Positions 1 through 12,757 of a stretch of DNA of 64,000 nt are shown here, piece after piece; positions within the stretch are counted from its first letter, which is position 1, and every line of letters starts with the position of its first letter. Made by a program: the position numbers and the translations under genes. The stretch is from Clarireedia homoeocarpa (Eukaryota > Ascomycota > Leotiomycetes > Helotiales > Rutstroemiaceae). Location of the stretch: assembly GCA_001465935.1 (NCBI GenBank), contig LNKV01000005.1, positions 186,001 to 250,000 of the forward strand. Reading direction: 5' to 3'. The notes under the pieces were generated by a model. That model saw only the letters and a program-made list of their open reading frames with translations, was not told where the DNA came from and made no database searches.

Positions 1-1467
1 GCCAATCCGTCAATCCACCAACCCACATACCCACATAATACCGAATCCTTGCTGCCCTTTGCAAATACCTTATTGCTTAATTCGAGTCGTCTTTCCCTCT
101 TTTCCTCTCTTGCTCCTGCTCGCACCGTCCTGTGTCTGGTTGTGGTGTGCTTAATACCCTTTATTATCCCAGTTTTTTGTTTGATAAAAAAAAAGAGGTT
201 CCTCCACATACACCACACCCACCTCCTCCTCCTCCTCCTCCTACCACACTGCACCACCCTCCACCACACCACACCACACTACTCTGCACTACCTTTTCTT
301 CAAGACATTTCAACGTCTTTTCCTCTCAATCGCTGCTGATTTACTCGTCCCGATTATCGACCCATATCTTGGTCTCGCAGGTCCCGCAGCAGCAGCAGCA
401 GCAACAGCAACCACAGCGAAGAGGAAGATTTCTTCGATTCTTTTGCATCCACAGCAACCCGACTGCCATTTGGTCTATCGTCGCTGACGGCCTGGACTAT
501 ATAATCCCAAGACGTCACCTCGCACCAGCTGCCTCTCCATCTGCGTCCACGTCCACGTTCAATCACATCGTTTCCGACATCCATTCAATATCCGCCGTTC
601 GGCGTCCGTTGATCCTATCGAATCATCACGACACGATACCCACGAAATTCGCCTCCCCGTCCCACAAAAAGAATCGATTCATTGAAAAAGGACAACAGAT
701 AGATAAAAGTCTAAAGTACAAAAACCAAGAAATCGAAAGCAGAGGGTGCGAGCTTGCTGTTTCCACCAACCATTTCAATAAACCCACACTCTCACCACAC
801 TACTCATCCTTATCTCGTACCCTTATACGGTCGACCTTGCCTTAATCCTTCGCCTACATACAAGAAGGGTCAGGACCCTCGACAAGATTCTCTTACGACT
901 TTCCGGTCTATCGCTCCTACCGTTGCTGAGGATATCCTTTTTGAAGCATTACTTGATCTGATAAGAGCTTTGTCGCTGGAATACGCACTTTGTTCTTTCT
1001 GGTCCGATTTTACTTCATAAATCCATCGACGAGCCATCCGGATCGTCCAAGAACTTTAACATCGTTCAAACAGTAAGTTGGCATATCTTTCTCCCTACCA
1101 TCCCATCTTGTCTGCTGTACTCTTCTATGATAAAGCAGACGCACATCCTCTTGACCAACAGATTATCCACACTCTTCACAAATTCAAACCACTCCTACAC
1201 TTCATCATCCCATATTCACGATTTATGCCCTTTGTTCAATCTTCCCGAATATTCACAATTATGAATGCGGCTGACCCGTACTTTCCCCCAATAATCAGTC
1301 CACCTTCTTAGTCTCTTCCTTTATTTCTTCCCGTACTCAATGATAAGCAGGAACTAAACTTGCTACTTTCGACATCCTCTCCCACCTGGTCGAATAGCCT
1401 TAACTCGTTACTCCTACAATTTCAATAGATCTCTCTTTCTCCTCGAGCGAAGGCGACCTCTCCTAGG
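1..1467. other. Upstream region and probable long 5' leader of the CBM21 gene
   Basis: No convincing gene. The stretch is pyrimidine-rich, with a CTC/CCT microsatellite near 223-242 and a CAG run near 388-410. Open frames here are made of Pro/His/Ser low-complexity sequence. A good donor (GTAAGT at 1073-1078) followed by several possible acceptors, including TAG at 1464-1466 just before the ATG, suggests a 5'-UTR intron; its 3' end is not certain. Confidence 0.5.
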
Positions 1468-3852
1468 ATGCCTTACACACCTCCTTCTCATCGATCTCCC
1501 GCCCCGTCGACTGATAACTCTCCCGCCATCAGTCGTCGTTCCTCATATCAATCCAGCCCGGGCATGCATTCACAAAGACCCGAATTACCACGCTCAACAT
1601 CCTACTTAACCAGACACCGAAGGACTCCCTCAGTTAAATCAAATGGATTCCAACAAAACCTAGAGCCAACACCACCTGGAACCGCGGATAGCGAGAAGGG
1701 TCACCATGATACCACACACACCCTATCTGTCTCCAACAGTCTTCGACAATCTCCTCCACCGGTGACGGACGAAACCAAGATGCCCATCGGCGTCGTCATG
1801 TCGCCTCCAGACTCGGCACAGAACTCGGATGAAGAAGATGTCGTGTTAAGGGGGAGAAAGCTGGAGAACTTGGAGGAGTTGCAAGCTGCTATCAGGGTTA
1901 TCGAGCAACACCGAGAGAGCTCACCCAACAGGACATCGGCGGAGCTACAAAAGATCACACAAGCCATTTCAAACTTGCCTGCGGATCAAGAGAAGAAGGA
2001 GAAGCCAACGGCAGGACACATCGAGACAAGTCAACAATCTCATCGAGGGAAGGGACACAACAGATCACACACCGAAACTGTCTTCCTTGATCTCAAGAGC
2101 AACAACAACTCATCAGTTCCAACGACACCAGTCACTGGCTCTGATGACGACTTGACTGATGATGACTTTGAGCGGACGAGGAAACCCCAAATGCTGAGGA
2201 AGAAGTCAGGTGAACTTGTCAGACCAGCTCTTCGACCTTCATCTGCAAGGCGACGACCTTCATCCATGCCTGGTACACCTACTTTCTCCAAAGCCGTACA
2301 CTTCGATTCACATCTTGAACACGTCCGACACTTCCTCCAGGTCGACAGACCGCTTGCTGTCAGTGCCGGTTCTTCTCCCGTTGAGGCATACGAAAGTGAT
2401 AATGAATTCCCATTCAGCCCAGAGGACGATTCCCACACAAGAGGTGCACCTTTCGAGTGGGAAATTGTGGTATCGAACTTCCCAACGTTGACACCTGCCA
2501 GATTAGCTATGCCAGTTAGAGTCGAAAGGGTCTTCTTGTCGGCAGACAACAAGAACTTAGTAGGCACTATCGCTGCTGCTAATCTCTCGTATCATAAGCT
2601 GGTCGTTGCTCGATTCACCTTGGACTACTGGAAGACCACCTCTGAAGTCGTAGCGGAATTCAACAATGACATTCGTCAACCCAGAAATTCAGATGGTTAC
2701 GACCGTTTCAACTTCAACATTAAGCTTGCTGATCAAGCAAACCTTGAGGCAAAGACCATGTTCTTCTGTGTGAAGTATGCTGTCAACGGTCAAGAGTACT
2801 GGGACAACAACAACTCCACCAACTTCCAGGTTGATTTCAGAAAGAAGGCGAAGCCACAAAAAGGAAAGAGAGGATCGCAAGGAGCATCTTCGAGACCTGT
2901 GAACTCCTTACCGAGAAGTAACAAGAAGTCTCAACCTGTTGCATCCAAGAAAGCCACTCCAACCTTTGACGACTTTGCCTCGAATGATTTCGATCTGAAG
3001 TACATGAACATGGGCAACCTCAAGCAGCCTGCTGCCAATTTCCTCGGTGATTCAACCGCAGGAAGATTGAAGGGCGTCAAATCCGCCGTCAGCCTTACCT
3101 CTGACAATTTCACTCGCAAGGCACCCAGCACGAACGGTCAAGCATTTGGTCATCGTTATGACTTTGGTGCTTCTCTATCTGCTGCGATCAATGCCGCTAA
3201 CACTGCTCTTGGTGACAGGAGTGGTATTACGATGAAGTCAAGCAAGCCATCTGGAAAGACTCCACCCTCCAAAATTCTTGATTATGATGACCCAATCTCC
3301 CCCCTCTCCATGTCCGCCCCCAAGCCCTTTAACAAACCCGCCACAACCAATTCACAACCTGCTGTGGCCACCCACAGTAGCACTAACGGAACTGACTCGC
3401 CAAGACCTCTTGGTACTGAGAAACCTGTCCTTGCCTCTCAATCATACAACGAGCTTCTCGACAAGTATTGTTTCGTACGTACCAACGAGCACCACTGGGG
3501 AGATAAGGAAATAAGCTAATGATGATTTTTGTATTTATAGTTTGGATCAGTGAAGAGTTCTCCTCAGTTGAAGGATGGTGCTCTAAGATCTGGTCAATAC
3601 GATGGGAATAATGATGATGGCTACCTTTTTGGTTCCGCCGATTCTACTGCCAGCAATTCACCAGTAACCATGACAATGGATAGAAAACCATCCCCAACTC
3701 AGACTCCTTCTACCACACCTCCTGTTATTCGTTCTACATCGCCGGCTCCTATGACGGGCTTTGTTTCGGGTACGTCTCCGATGTATCCATACCACGTGCA
3801 TGGTGGCTTTTCGTTCCACGAAACTCATGCGGCCACAGCAATTCGAGGTTGA
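1468..3852 (+). CDS. Protein phosphatase 1 glycogen-targeting regulatory subunit (CBM21; Gac1/Pig-like)
   Basis: Predicted 772-residue protein from two exons (1468-3474 and 3541-3852). The 66-bp intron has GTACGT donor, GCTAATG branch and TATAG acceptor, and joins KYCF to FGS in phase. A PP1-docking motif of RVxF type, KAVHF, lies at residues 275-279. A CBM21 carbohydrate-binding domain follows at about 329-457 (FEWEIVVSNF at its start; YWDNNN and NFQVDF near its end). The rest is Ser/Pro/Thr-rich and probably disordered. By family knowledge such subunits bring type 1 phosphatase to glycogen and activate glycogen synthase; the substrate here is inferred. The ATG follows a possible 5'-UTR acceptor. 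Without the second exon the protein would lose its last 103 residues. Confidence 0.9.
3475..3540 (+). other. Intron of the CBM21 gene
   Basis: GTACGT donor, branch-like GCTAATG about 26 bases before the end, and TATAG acceptor. Removing these 66 bases keeps the frame and extends the protein. Confidence 0.85.
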
Positions 3853-5450
3853 AATAATATACACCGAAAATAAAATGTCGACAATAACGACACAACGATG
3901 AAACTCTTGAGAAGAAGACGAATCCCATTTTCCTCTCTTTTCGACCACTATGATATTAGGCTTTGATGCTTTTCGTCATTGTTTGTTCGATTTCGATCAC
4001 CTCTTCATTGAGTTTGGTCCCTTGACGATTACGACGATTCGATACGATTCTTCATCCAAAGAATGAAACTGTTAATAACTTTCCTCACGTACACGACCTA
4101 CTCTCTACTTCATATTGTTCAGCATTTCTTGCGAAAGGCGGGGAAACTGGGAGGCTTGCACTCGTTCAACTCCTCATGGTCGGCTTGCTTCCAGCTTTTT
4201 AGTTTGCTGATTGTACTTTTTGTTTTTTGCTTGCTGAGCGTTGGCGTTTTCATTTTGATTTTTTTGATTCTTGCATGTCCTTTTCTCCATACCTCACCCT
4301 CTTTGTTTTTCTTTCCAGCTGGTTTGGGATTCTTGGTTCCATGGGGGACTAGGGTCTCTAATCATCTTAGACTTTTGTGGTTTTTCTGCGTTTTGCTCTT
4401 TTGTTTGGGAACTGGGAATGGGAATGGAATGGTTTCTACCAAAGGGGCGGCGGCAATGGACATGCTATGTCAATTCTTGCTGTCTTTGTTTTTTGTTTTG
4501 CTCGAAATTGATTATTGGACTTTGGTTATCAGCGGAATCGTTTCTTATGAGAGGAGATAAAAAGTATTTTTTTTTACGGGAGGATGGATGGTATTCCCTT
4601 CGGCAAATATGGAACCGCGGAAAGCAAGGGAGGGAATATGTGTTTTTGCAAAATGGTCATTGTTTATTTTGTTTGCTTGATTATATTTCTTTTGGGGCAT
4701 GGTAGGAGTGGTGGATATGAAGGATAAGCTGGAGAGAGGGTAGTGGAATGGGAAGAGAAGTGTCAACTGTTGGTGATGATTCAGTCAACCAGGATCCCGC
4801 CGGGCCAGAAGTCAGAGAATGGGTTTCTGCGATAAACAGGACGGTGGATAGATGGGGGATGGTTGACTGGATGTGGACAAATTATACCATGAAAATGGCA
4901 GAAGGAGGATTTCTTTGTATCCAAATAAATGGAAGTTGATCTTGCCTGATGGAAGGAAGAGTGATAGATGGAGGGATGATATCAGAATGGGAATGGAAGT
5001 GGAATTAGATGATGTCGTGTGGGTGAAAGAACGAAATGAACATGATGAATTGGGACAGATCAAGATTAAATGATAGGTTAAAAACGGAACAAAAAAACTT
5101 TGAAACTCAATTAAAAAAACATTTGCAAATTTTGGAATTTTTGTTTGTGATTGAGACTGATATGCTTGTATTTGGTGTTGCAGTACTTGTTATATTTGTG
5201 GTGGTGATAATGGTGGTGGTGTTGTTTATAGATGGTGGTGATAGTTGAAGATGTTATCCTCAGAGGTTCTTCTGTAAGTGCTCACTCTACACGTATAGTG
5301 TCTACTCGCTGAATATAAATATATATATACATGTTCTTTCCAAGCAGTCGGGTATCCATCGACTCAAACTCTCTCTTCTCTTCTTCCCCCTCCTCCTCTT
5401 CTCTTCTGTACACAGACAGAATGGAATGAAATGGAGTGATATGAAATGAA
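3853..5450. other. 3' flank and gene-free stretch
   Basis: T-rich then purine-rich sequence downstream of the CBM21 gene. Open frames at 4063-4705 encode mostly Leu/Phe/Val from T-rich DNA and show no family resemblance, so they are not called as genes. Confidence 0.5.
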
Positions 5451-5720
5451 ACGTATAGTGAGGGTGTGGGTTTACATGAGTTGTGTTGTTTTGTGGGAGG
5501 GAGAGTGGAAAGGGGAGAGGCGAGGGGGAAGAGAAGGGGGGGGTGCTGGGAGTGCTGGTGCTGGGGAAAGAGGGCAGAGGGCAGAAGGCAGAGGGAGGAG
5601 GCGAGAGGAAAAGGGGGGAGAGAAGAGATGAGAAGAGAGAAGCTGGTGGGGGGTGTGGGGGATGTGGTGGTGCTGGGGAAAGAGGACAGAGAGCAGCTGG
5701 TTTGATTTTCTGACTGGTTT
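5451..5720. repeat. G-rich purine tract
   Basis: Dense runs of G and GA/GGA (5510-5700) on the + strand, including runs of seven Gs, with two copies of a GTGCTGGGGAAAGAGG(A/G)CAGAG-like segment near 5558 and 5671. It has potential to form quadruplex structure. No gene. Confidence 0.6.
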
Positions 5721-5784
5721 GTTTGTTTGTTTGGTTGTTTGTTTGTTTGTTTCTGTGAAGGTGAAGGTATTTTTAGTAAAGTAA

Positions 5785-5970
5785 TGCTATGTTATGTTAT
5801 GTTGTGTTATGTTACGTTATGTTGAAGTGTAGAGTGTGGAGTATGGAGTATGGAGTATAGAGCGTGGAGTATAGAGCGTGCAGTATGGAGCATGGAGTAT
5901 GGAATACAGAGTATGGACTATGGAGCATGGAGTATGGAATACGGAGTATGGACTATGGAGTGTGGAGGGT
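5785..5970. repeat. Minisatellite: TGTTA-type pentamers then a GTATGGA-type array
   Basis: About 5785-5825 is a run of ATGTT/TGTTA pentamers with single-base variants. About 5830-5965 is an imperfect array of 7-10 bp units built on GGAGTATGGA, with variants such as GGAGCATGGA and GGACTATGGA. Confidence 0.75.
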
Positions 5971-8900
5971 GATGTTGAAGTGTATTTGCTATGTTGAAGT
6001 GTTACGTTGTATTGCAGAGTATAATGTTGAAGTACAGTGTAGAAGTACGTTTATGGAGAGAGCAAGGGATAAAGTGGTTCACTATATTTATTGTTTATTT
6101 TATTTCTTTATTTCTTTATTTTTTTTATTTTAATTTTAATATTTTTTATTCTATCATTTTTTATTTTTATTTTTTTATTATTATTTTGGTTTTGCCATTT
6201 GTGTTGATATTGAGTTTTTCAAAGCGACAGCAAGTTGGTGAGGTGAGGTGTGGTGTGGCGGATACTACTCTGCAGTAACCCCCTCCTTCCTGTCTGCGAT
6301 AAGCGACTGCCCCACTTTATTGTTAGTGAGGCGCAGAATTTTGGCAGGCAAGGGAAGGGGATATGATGATGATAGAGCTGTGAAGTGAGTTGTGCTGCAT
6401 GTATATATGGAGTGCATGCTTGAGGTCGTTGCACTTAGGTTGGGTTGGGTAGGAAGGAAATGAGAGGTCTTCTTCTTCTGCGTCTTGTGCAGTGAGGTGG
6501 ACTGGACTGAAAAACTTTTCTCTGCGGACAGATGCATTTTGGAAGTGGATAGTAAGTAGATAGGTAGGTTATTTTTAGTACGTGTTCATACATGTACAGC
6601 GAGGGATGAATGGTATGGCGTAGTGGGGTATAGTTGGCGTGGTAGGGTGGCTGGCTACTTATGGTGGGGTAGATGAAAGAAGTGCATACAACGCACTACA
6701 ACGCATCATGACGATCATGTCTGGTGGTTTGCTGGACATTTAATGGTTGAGTGGAGTGAGTGAGTGAGGGAAAGGATAGGTGAAGAAGTGGAGGAGTGGA
6801 GAAATGGGTAAGTGAGGAAAAGGATGGTGAATTCTCGATTTTAGTGATCGGTTCTGCAATGGAGGGAGGACCCGGAGGGGGTGTTTGAGATTGATGAAGG
6901 TTGGATGCTGGGATGAGCTTGGACATCGACATGGTGGGATCGACAGTGGGACTGGAGGGGAAGAGAGAGTGTTGGAGCAACTTGGTGAGTTGCAGGGAGG
7001 CGAGGAGTTGAATGGGTGGATCCCTATTGGAGCTGCTTGAGAAATTGCAGGGAGATAGGGAGTTGAATATGGGATGGATCCCTATTGGAGCTGCTTGAGA
7101 AATTGCAGGAAGATAGGGAGTTGAATGTGGGATGGGTGGATAGGCGTTGCAATGAAGGAAGGCAGGGTGAACTAGTGTGGCAAGTGAATGAATAGAGAAA
7201 GGATAGATATGTGGATATGGATAGGCAACAGGGAGATCATTTGGTGGAGATTATGCAATGTACAAATAGACATATGTAAGTTGCGGTAGGAGTAGGAGAC
7301 GAGGTACATATGTAGGTAGGCGAAGAAGTATCGTGAACTCGCATATGCGAATACATACTCTACAAGTACATACCGTAAACTCTTGCAGGTGAATCAGTCA
7401 ATGAATGTAACCAGGAAGTCGTTCATGCGAGAGTCTGAGCTGATGAGAAGGAAGCCACGACACAATACATATGCTAGTTCCAGTTCTGGATCTGATTCTG
7501 ACAATCGATTAAGCTGTAGGCTGCAGCGTGCTACTTTGATACGACGTCCGTTGTTCATGCGATAAGCGCACAATAATGCTAGAGAGATGGGATGGGATGG
7601 GTTAGGTGAGTTTTCTTCCTTTCTGTGCTGTGCTGTGCTGCGGATGCAAAAGTAGGGGTTAACCGAACCTTAGCAGTTTACGAATGGAAATCGGAAAGGG
7701 TTCGCTTAGATGTACGGATGTTTAAGTGAAGGAGGAAGAAATCATTCTGGGAAGATTTGTTGTATGGAGTAGGGATGAAGGATGGAAGAAAGAGGAAAAG
7801 AGGGAACGTTGGAGCGGCGGATGAGTGTGGGATGGAGGAGGGAAATAGTGGGGAGAATAAAAAGTGGTAAGCTAAAAAGGAAAGCAAGAATGGTTGGAGT
7901 TGATAAGGAAGTGGAGTGGGAAAATTCTGGTTTGGCGAGAGCGGTGGATTTTGATGGATGTAGTCAATAGGGGTGGAGCGGAGGGGTTAGTGGAATTGGT
8001 TATTATTAAGCAGAAAGAATTCAACACGAAAGAACCGTAGGAGACATTGGAAGATTTGACCAAATTTACGACGGATATAGGGTTGAAGACAACGGGTTGA
8101 AGCCTGTAGGCTGCTGTTGCGAGGTCAGAGACTGGGTTTCTGGCGGATAGTTAGGAGAGGACTCGCAGTGGAAGGAAGTCGCATTCCAAATGTAGATTGC
8201 GATGACTATTCGCTTCTGAGTCTGCTCAGCTTCGCGGTAAAGAATACCAGGTGTAGGTATGCGGAGCTGGCACGTGTGCATGGGTTCGGGATGGGGCGGA
8301 GTAGGCTATGGAGCGGAGCGGAGGTCGAGAAACCAGAAAGGCTTTTTCCGATGAGCGGACTTAGGCTGCCATGGAGGTATGATTTGAGGGCACTAAGGAA
8401 TGGCAGAAAACTGCCTTATAGAGGAGTCGAAAGTGAGAGCCCATGGAAACATAGATGATCCAGGGATTCATAGAAATGAGGTCGGGATAGTTAAGTGATT
8501 GTGATGAGTGGCATGTTACTTACTCCGCAAAAAGGTAGGAGATGATACTAGGAAGGTCACCATATCAGGTATGCAGAGGAAGTAAGATGGAAAAGAACTG
8601 AGGTAGATGTCAAGGGTAGCACGCTTAGAGCTTCATTACCGACAAAAAAGAAATATGGAGTCAGGTTCATATGGAGAGACTCGCAGAGCTTTTGCGATGG
8701 GATTGTTAAGAGATAACATTGTGGCCAGCTAAGATACAGAGATGTTGACTCCATCGCCAGTTCGTTCTGGGTAAGTTAATCGAGTTGATGACATCAAACA
8801 GCAATGTGAAAAGCAACAGGCATTGCACCATATCTACGACAAAATTTAGACCTGTTCACATGCAGAAAGAGAGATAAGAGATCCAAAGCTATACGGTGGT

Positions 8901-10905
8901 TCACATGCCGAAGCAATTTGAGATGCAGTCGTGCTCTGCTTCACCTTGATCACCCTCGGCATCGCTATTTATACTAGGTCTGAATACTCGGGGTTAAATC
9001 GGGTCAGCGGAGTATCTAAGGAGTACCGGACGCATGCAAACCTTATGCATCCGAACTCCCCGCGTCTGCCTATTACTGAACATTCGGGACGGCGGCGGGA
9101 TAGGCTACCCACAATCCATATCTAATCTTTGATCACCGTTCGTCCGATATGCATGTGATTACTATTGGTATTCCTTAGTGCGGGGGAGAGGGAGGGGAGA
9201 TAATGTGCGTTTCTGGATCTCTGCACTTAGGGTCCCATTCAAACAAGTCAAGATACCCGAGTTGAAAATGTCATAACCACCAATGTGATCAATTTGACCC
9301 CCGTATAGATAATCTCTAGATACGCCGCAACAACCCCGGTCAAGGAGATTCATCTGGCTTAGATCCGTAGATAAGCATACTTCATATACGGACCCTGCAT
9401 ATGACAACCCTGCAGCAGCGCTCCTCTACCCAAGCACCCCTCAATTGAGCATGATCCGTCAAACAATTACTGGATATTCCAGCTGACTGCTGGAGATCAC
9501 TTGATCAGCTTCCATGGAGCTGAAACCCCACCTCGTCTTCCTCCCCGCTCCTACACGCGGAGAAATAATACCCTGGCCGCACGAACCTCTATCCACGTGT
9601 AGCAAGGAATGGAATTTGCTGCTCTGAGAACAAATGAGCATATCTTGGACACTTATCTAAATAGTGAAGCATGGTCCCTAGCGGGGAATGCATGCAATGG
9701 TAGCAGGGAGTGCAAAGTAAATGACACTGTGGCATTGAGATGCGTTACATTTCAATAACCCAGTTAAGTGACCCAACCTGACATGCCACAGCATATGCAC
9801 GGACTAGTACTAGAAGAGTGTAATCACCCGCATTTGAATTGAGACTCCCAATGCCTTGGTTTGAGGTCAAACGTGCTCCGCACATTAGGTCGGTGGGTGC
9901 ATCCTCCATTTATTTTCGGATGATTAGATCTTCCGACGCTTCACCGAGAGTTCCCAAGTAGGCTTCTATCAGGAGAAATCTGCAGATTCATATTGAAGTC
10001 GCTGATAATGCCGTCTGCATCGTCGGAAGGTGATTCTGAGTTACTGTAAAATTCTTGGCCCCAGACTTTGTTACGGCTCAGTTTCACGTGGGGAATTTTT
10101 CAGCTCGAAACACGAGTTCCAGGATCATTAGCGGAGTCTGCCCTTGATCAGAAAACAGTGGTTTGATCGATATGCAACGTGAAGAGAGACAAGCCGCTGA
10201 TAGTCACAGTCACTCGGTTAGATTATCTTCATTCCCATTTAAAGAGAAGAGGTTTTCGACGAAGGATGTTTGTCAGGAGCTCACACGACGCCATCAAGAG
10301 CTTTCGACGAAAATCTCTAAGTATCTGCTTCTTGAAGAGAGCTAATAAAACATTGAACCAAGTTCAGGAATTCTGACTCGGATAGCATACTATTTTGTCT
10401 TTCCTCGAACGAGTCGTCAAGATCTATTGGAGGCGGCGGAGTTAGTAAGACGGGAGTAAACGGAAGATTCAGTTCATAAATTCCCAGACAACTACTATAG
10501 AAAGAAAAAACATTAGTTATCGAATCTCAAATCTCAATGTTCAGACGATTTTCATTGATTTAGTTATAAGCTTTTCATCCTCTGTGCTCCAACCTTCTTC
10601 ATATTTGCAGAAGTGAACTTGCAGTTGATTGGGTCGAACAAAATAAGAAGTTGTTAACTGAAGAGAGCCCAAGACAAGCAATATCAGACCTTGAATGTTC
10701 ATCTCGTGACACATACAATGTACTTACTCCTTCTTCTTTCCATTTAATTTAGCTTGCGAAGCCCCAAAGATGCATGCAACACCCCTTTCATATCCCAAGA
10801 TAGCCTCGACGTGCAAAGCCAATACCAACGCCTCCTATCTCCTACCATTAAGTCCAGTGTGACGCCCAAGCAAATTCGGCAGGCTCCTGATTTGAAAAAT
10901 AGATC
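5971..10905. other. Long gene-poor stretch
   Basis: Nearly 5 kb with no gene I can support. It holds AT-rich homopolymer DNA (6080-6190), G-rich low-complexity DNA (6600-7300), a tandem duplication near 7021-7136, and short open frames on both strands without family resemblance. From about 8900 the composition becomes more balanced, but no frame looks coding. Confidence 0.5.
7021..7136. repeat. Tandem duplication, 58-bp unit
   Basis: The unit starting TCCCTATTGGAGCTGCTTGA at 7021 is repeated from 7079 with very few differences. A weaker, partial relative precedes it at about 6988-7018. Confidence 0.8.
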
Positions 10906-11878
10906 TCACATGTACATCAATCTTCGCTCGACAAACCTATTGTAAGCTGGACTGTTCTTGAGTAAGTTTGGACTGGCTTTCTTTGGTCCTTGTTCCGAAG
11001 ATGTATGAGCCACGATATGTTCCGCACTTGGGCTCATCTGTAGTATCCGTTCCGGTGACTGCATCGGACTCTGTCGAGTCTCCACTTGTTTCCGATTCAG
11101 CTCTGTCATTTGAAGACTATTCTTAATATCCATATGTCAGAAAGGGGGATTCAAAAGTCCCAGAAGCGGATAAAAACTTACGGGCATCTGAAAGAGATTC
11201 TCAGTTCCATCTGACAAGTCTATGTTCTTGATTCGCTCCATCCTAGGAAGCAACCTCTTCCCTTCCAGATGATCCATGTATAGACCGAGAACCACCATAT
11301 CGACCCTTAACTTCCCTTCAAAATACTGCTTGCACTCATTAATTTGGTCTAGTAGACTAGTAGGGCCATCTTGTCGCCAGAAGATGAGTTGGGCCTCCAA
11401 CGCTGCGATGTTCTCGATGCTTTTAATGGCTTTTGCAATGACCATTTCTGTAGCTTCGATTAGGAATGACTGGTCTAAGTTTGGTTCTTTTGGTCCGCCT
11501 GCTGTGAGTTCGAGTAATTGCTTAAGATACATGACCTTATTCCAGGTGTTGATGACTTGCTCTGAAGCTTCCTGGAGGGATTGGGCCGGCGGGATGACCT
11601 CACTTTGTGGATCGGCTCTCCGTTGGTCCTCGGAATCCTCTGTTTTAGATATCTTGACTGGAATTCTTGAATGCATGATCGGATATACTGAACGGAAAGA
11701 TGCTTTTTGAGAAGTCTTGTAAGTGAATCAAAAGCAAATATACGATACTTGGAATGAAAAATGAAACCTGTAATTGAAGTTGTTGTGAGATGGTCTTCCC
11801 ACTTGGAAAGAAGCTATCATAAAACAACTCAGTAAATGAGGATCTGGAGTCGTGACTTCCAACATCATGAATTAGCAC
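10906..11878 (-). CDS. Hypothetical protein, partly helical; three-exon model
   Basis: I do not recognise this protein. The core exon (11676 down to 11183) encodes about 165 residues with a helical, charged pattern (for example a NTWNKVMYLKQLLEL stretch). A GTAAGT donor at 11181 ends it. Two acceptors compete: AAG at 11122-11124 gives an exon running to a stop at 10906; TAG at 11117-11119 gives a different, Ser/Thr-rich tail ending near 10944. A 5' exon (11878-11768) may precede it through a 52-bp intron with a weak GTTTCA donor and an ACAAG acceptor, in frame. Otherwise translation starts at 11676. It is divergent from the BolA3 gene, with a promoter region of about 360 bp between them. Confidence 0.5.
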
Positions 11879-12235
11879 TCCAATTGTCCGACTAAGGTTG
11901 ATTGATTGATATGGAAAGAGAATATGTGAGAGATAAATGTCGTTTTTGTGTACCGTAGCTTATTTTACGAGACATGCCATTGGCCAATCTTGACGAAGCT
12001 CGGCATGACTAAGCTGAGCTATGTGGGCTTTTTGGAAGAATTATTTTGTACTGACGTCGTCAGTGACCACAATGTATTGAGCTTCGAATTAATAATCCAT
12101 TGTTTTTACTACGAATAGCAATCGACCCTTGGGATTTGTTTTTTTGAAGCCAATTCAATTGTCAAGACTAACGAGCTCGCCGACTCTAGAGTTCCTTTGC
12201 CTGCCATTCAAACCCATTCTTATCCACCCCGCATC
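11879..12235. promoter_or_regulatory. Divergent promoter region
   Basis: About 360 bp between the unknown minus-strand gene and BOL3. AT-rich, with no motif I would name. It presumably serves both genes. Confidence 0.4.
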
Positions 12236-12757
12236 ATGGAAAGAACGGCGACAACCAGCCTCCGGCATTGTCTGCGACTAAGACAGAGCATAAATACCTC
12301 CAGATTAAGCTCTGGGTTCTCAAAGCTGCACATATCCGCCACCACTTCCCAATCAAGGACAACCCACCACCTATCTCTCACCCGACCACAACCCCTCCCC
12401 TCCTTCACCCGCCGCTCCTACAGTTCCTCATCCGAGTCCACAATCCAAGGCACAATCGGCCTCGGCGCATCCGGCGTACACTCCGAAGCAGCTCGCGCGG
12501 CCGAAGCTCTCCAAGCACCCGATCATCTCGACGAAGCCGAGCGCAGAATATGGGACAAGTTAAACACGGAGCTGCAACCAGAGAGACTGTCGGTGCAAGA
12601 TGTAAGCGGTGGTTGCGGAAGCATGTATGCGATTGATGTCGTTAGTAGACAGTTCAAGGGAATGAATATGCTGAAGCAGCAGAGGCTGGTGAATAAGGTG
12701 CTGGGAGAGGAGATTAAGGGGTGGCATGGAATGCAGTTGAGTACGAAGGCGCCGTGA
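12236..12757 (+). CDS. BOL3: Mitochondrial BolA-like protein (BolA3 type)
   Basis: Single-exon protein of 173 residues. The first 60 or so residues are rich in Arg, Ser and Thr and almost free of acidic residues, as expected for a mitochondrial targeting sequence. The C-terminal half carries the BolA fold signature: a DVSGGCGSMYAIDVVS segment, then a FKG segment, and EIKGWHGMQLST at the end. By family knowledge, mitochondrial BolA3 proteins act with monothiol glutaredoxin to pass 4Fe-4S clusters to target enzymes such as lipoate synthase and complex II. The reading frame is open further upstream, but the first ATG is at 12236 and fits the targeting sequence. It converges on the dehydrogenase gene. 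Confidence 0.9.
   Translation: MERTATTSLRHCLRLRQSINTSRLSSGFSKLHISATTSQSRTTHHLSLTRPQPLPSFTRRSYSSSSESTIQGTIGLGASGVHSEAARAAEALQAPDHLDEAERRIWDKLNTELQPERLSVQDVSGGCGSMYAIDVVSRQFKGMNMLKQQRLVNKVLGEEIKGWHGMQLSTKAP

Noticed and set aside
132..845. 237-codon open frame at the window start
   Set aside because: Low-complexity His/Pro/Gln/Ser from CT- and CAG-rich leader DNA, no recognisable domain, and in the probable 5' leader of the CBM21 gene.
4063..4705. Two overlapping frames of hydrophobic residues after the CBM21 gene
   Set aside because: T-rich DNA yields Leu/Phe/Val by composition; two overlapping frames look equally good, which argues for neither.
8117..8458. 113-codon plus-strand frame
   Set aside because: Arg/Gly/Ser-rich from purine-rich DNA, no motif, no introns or neighbours to support it.
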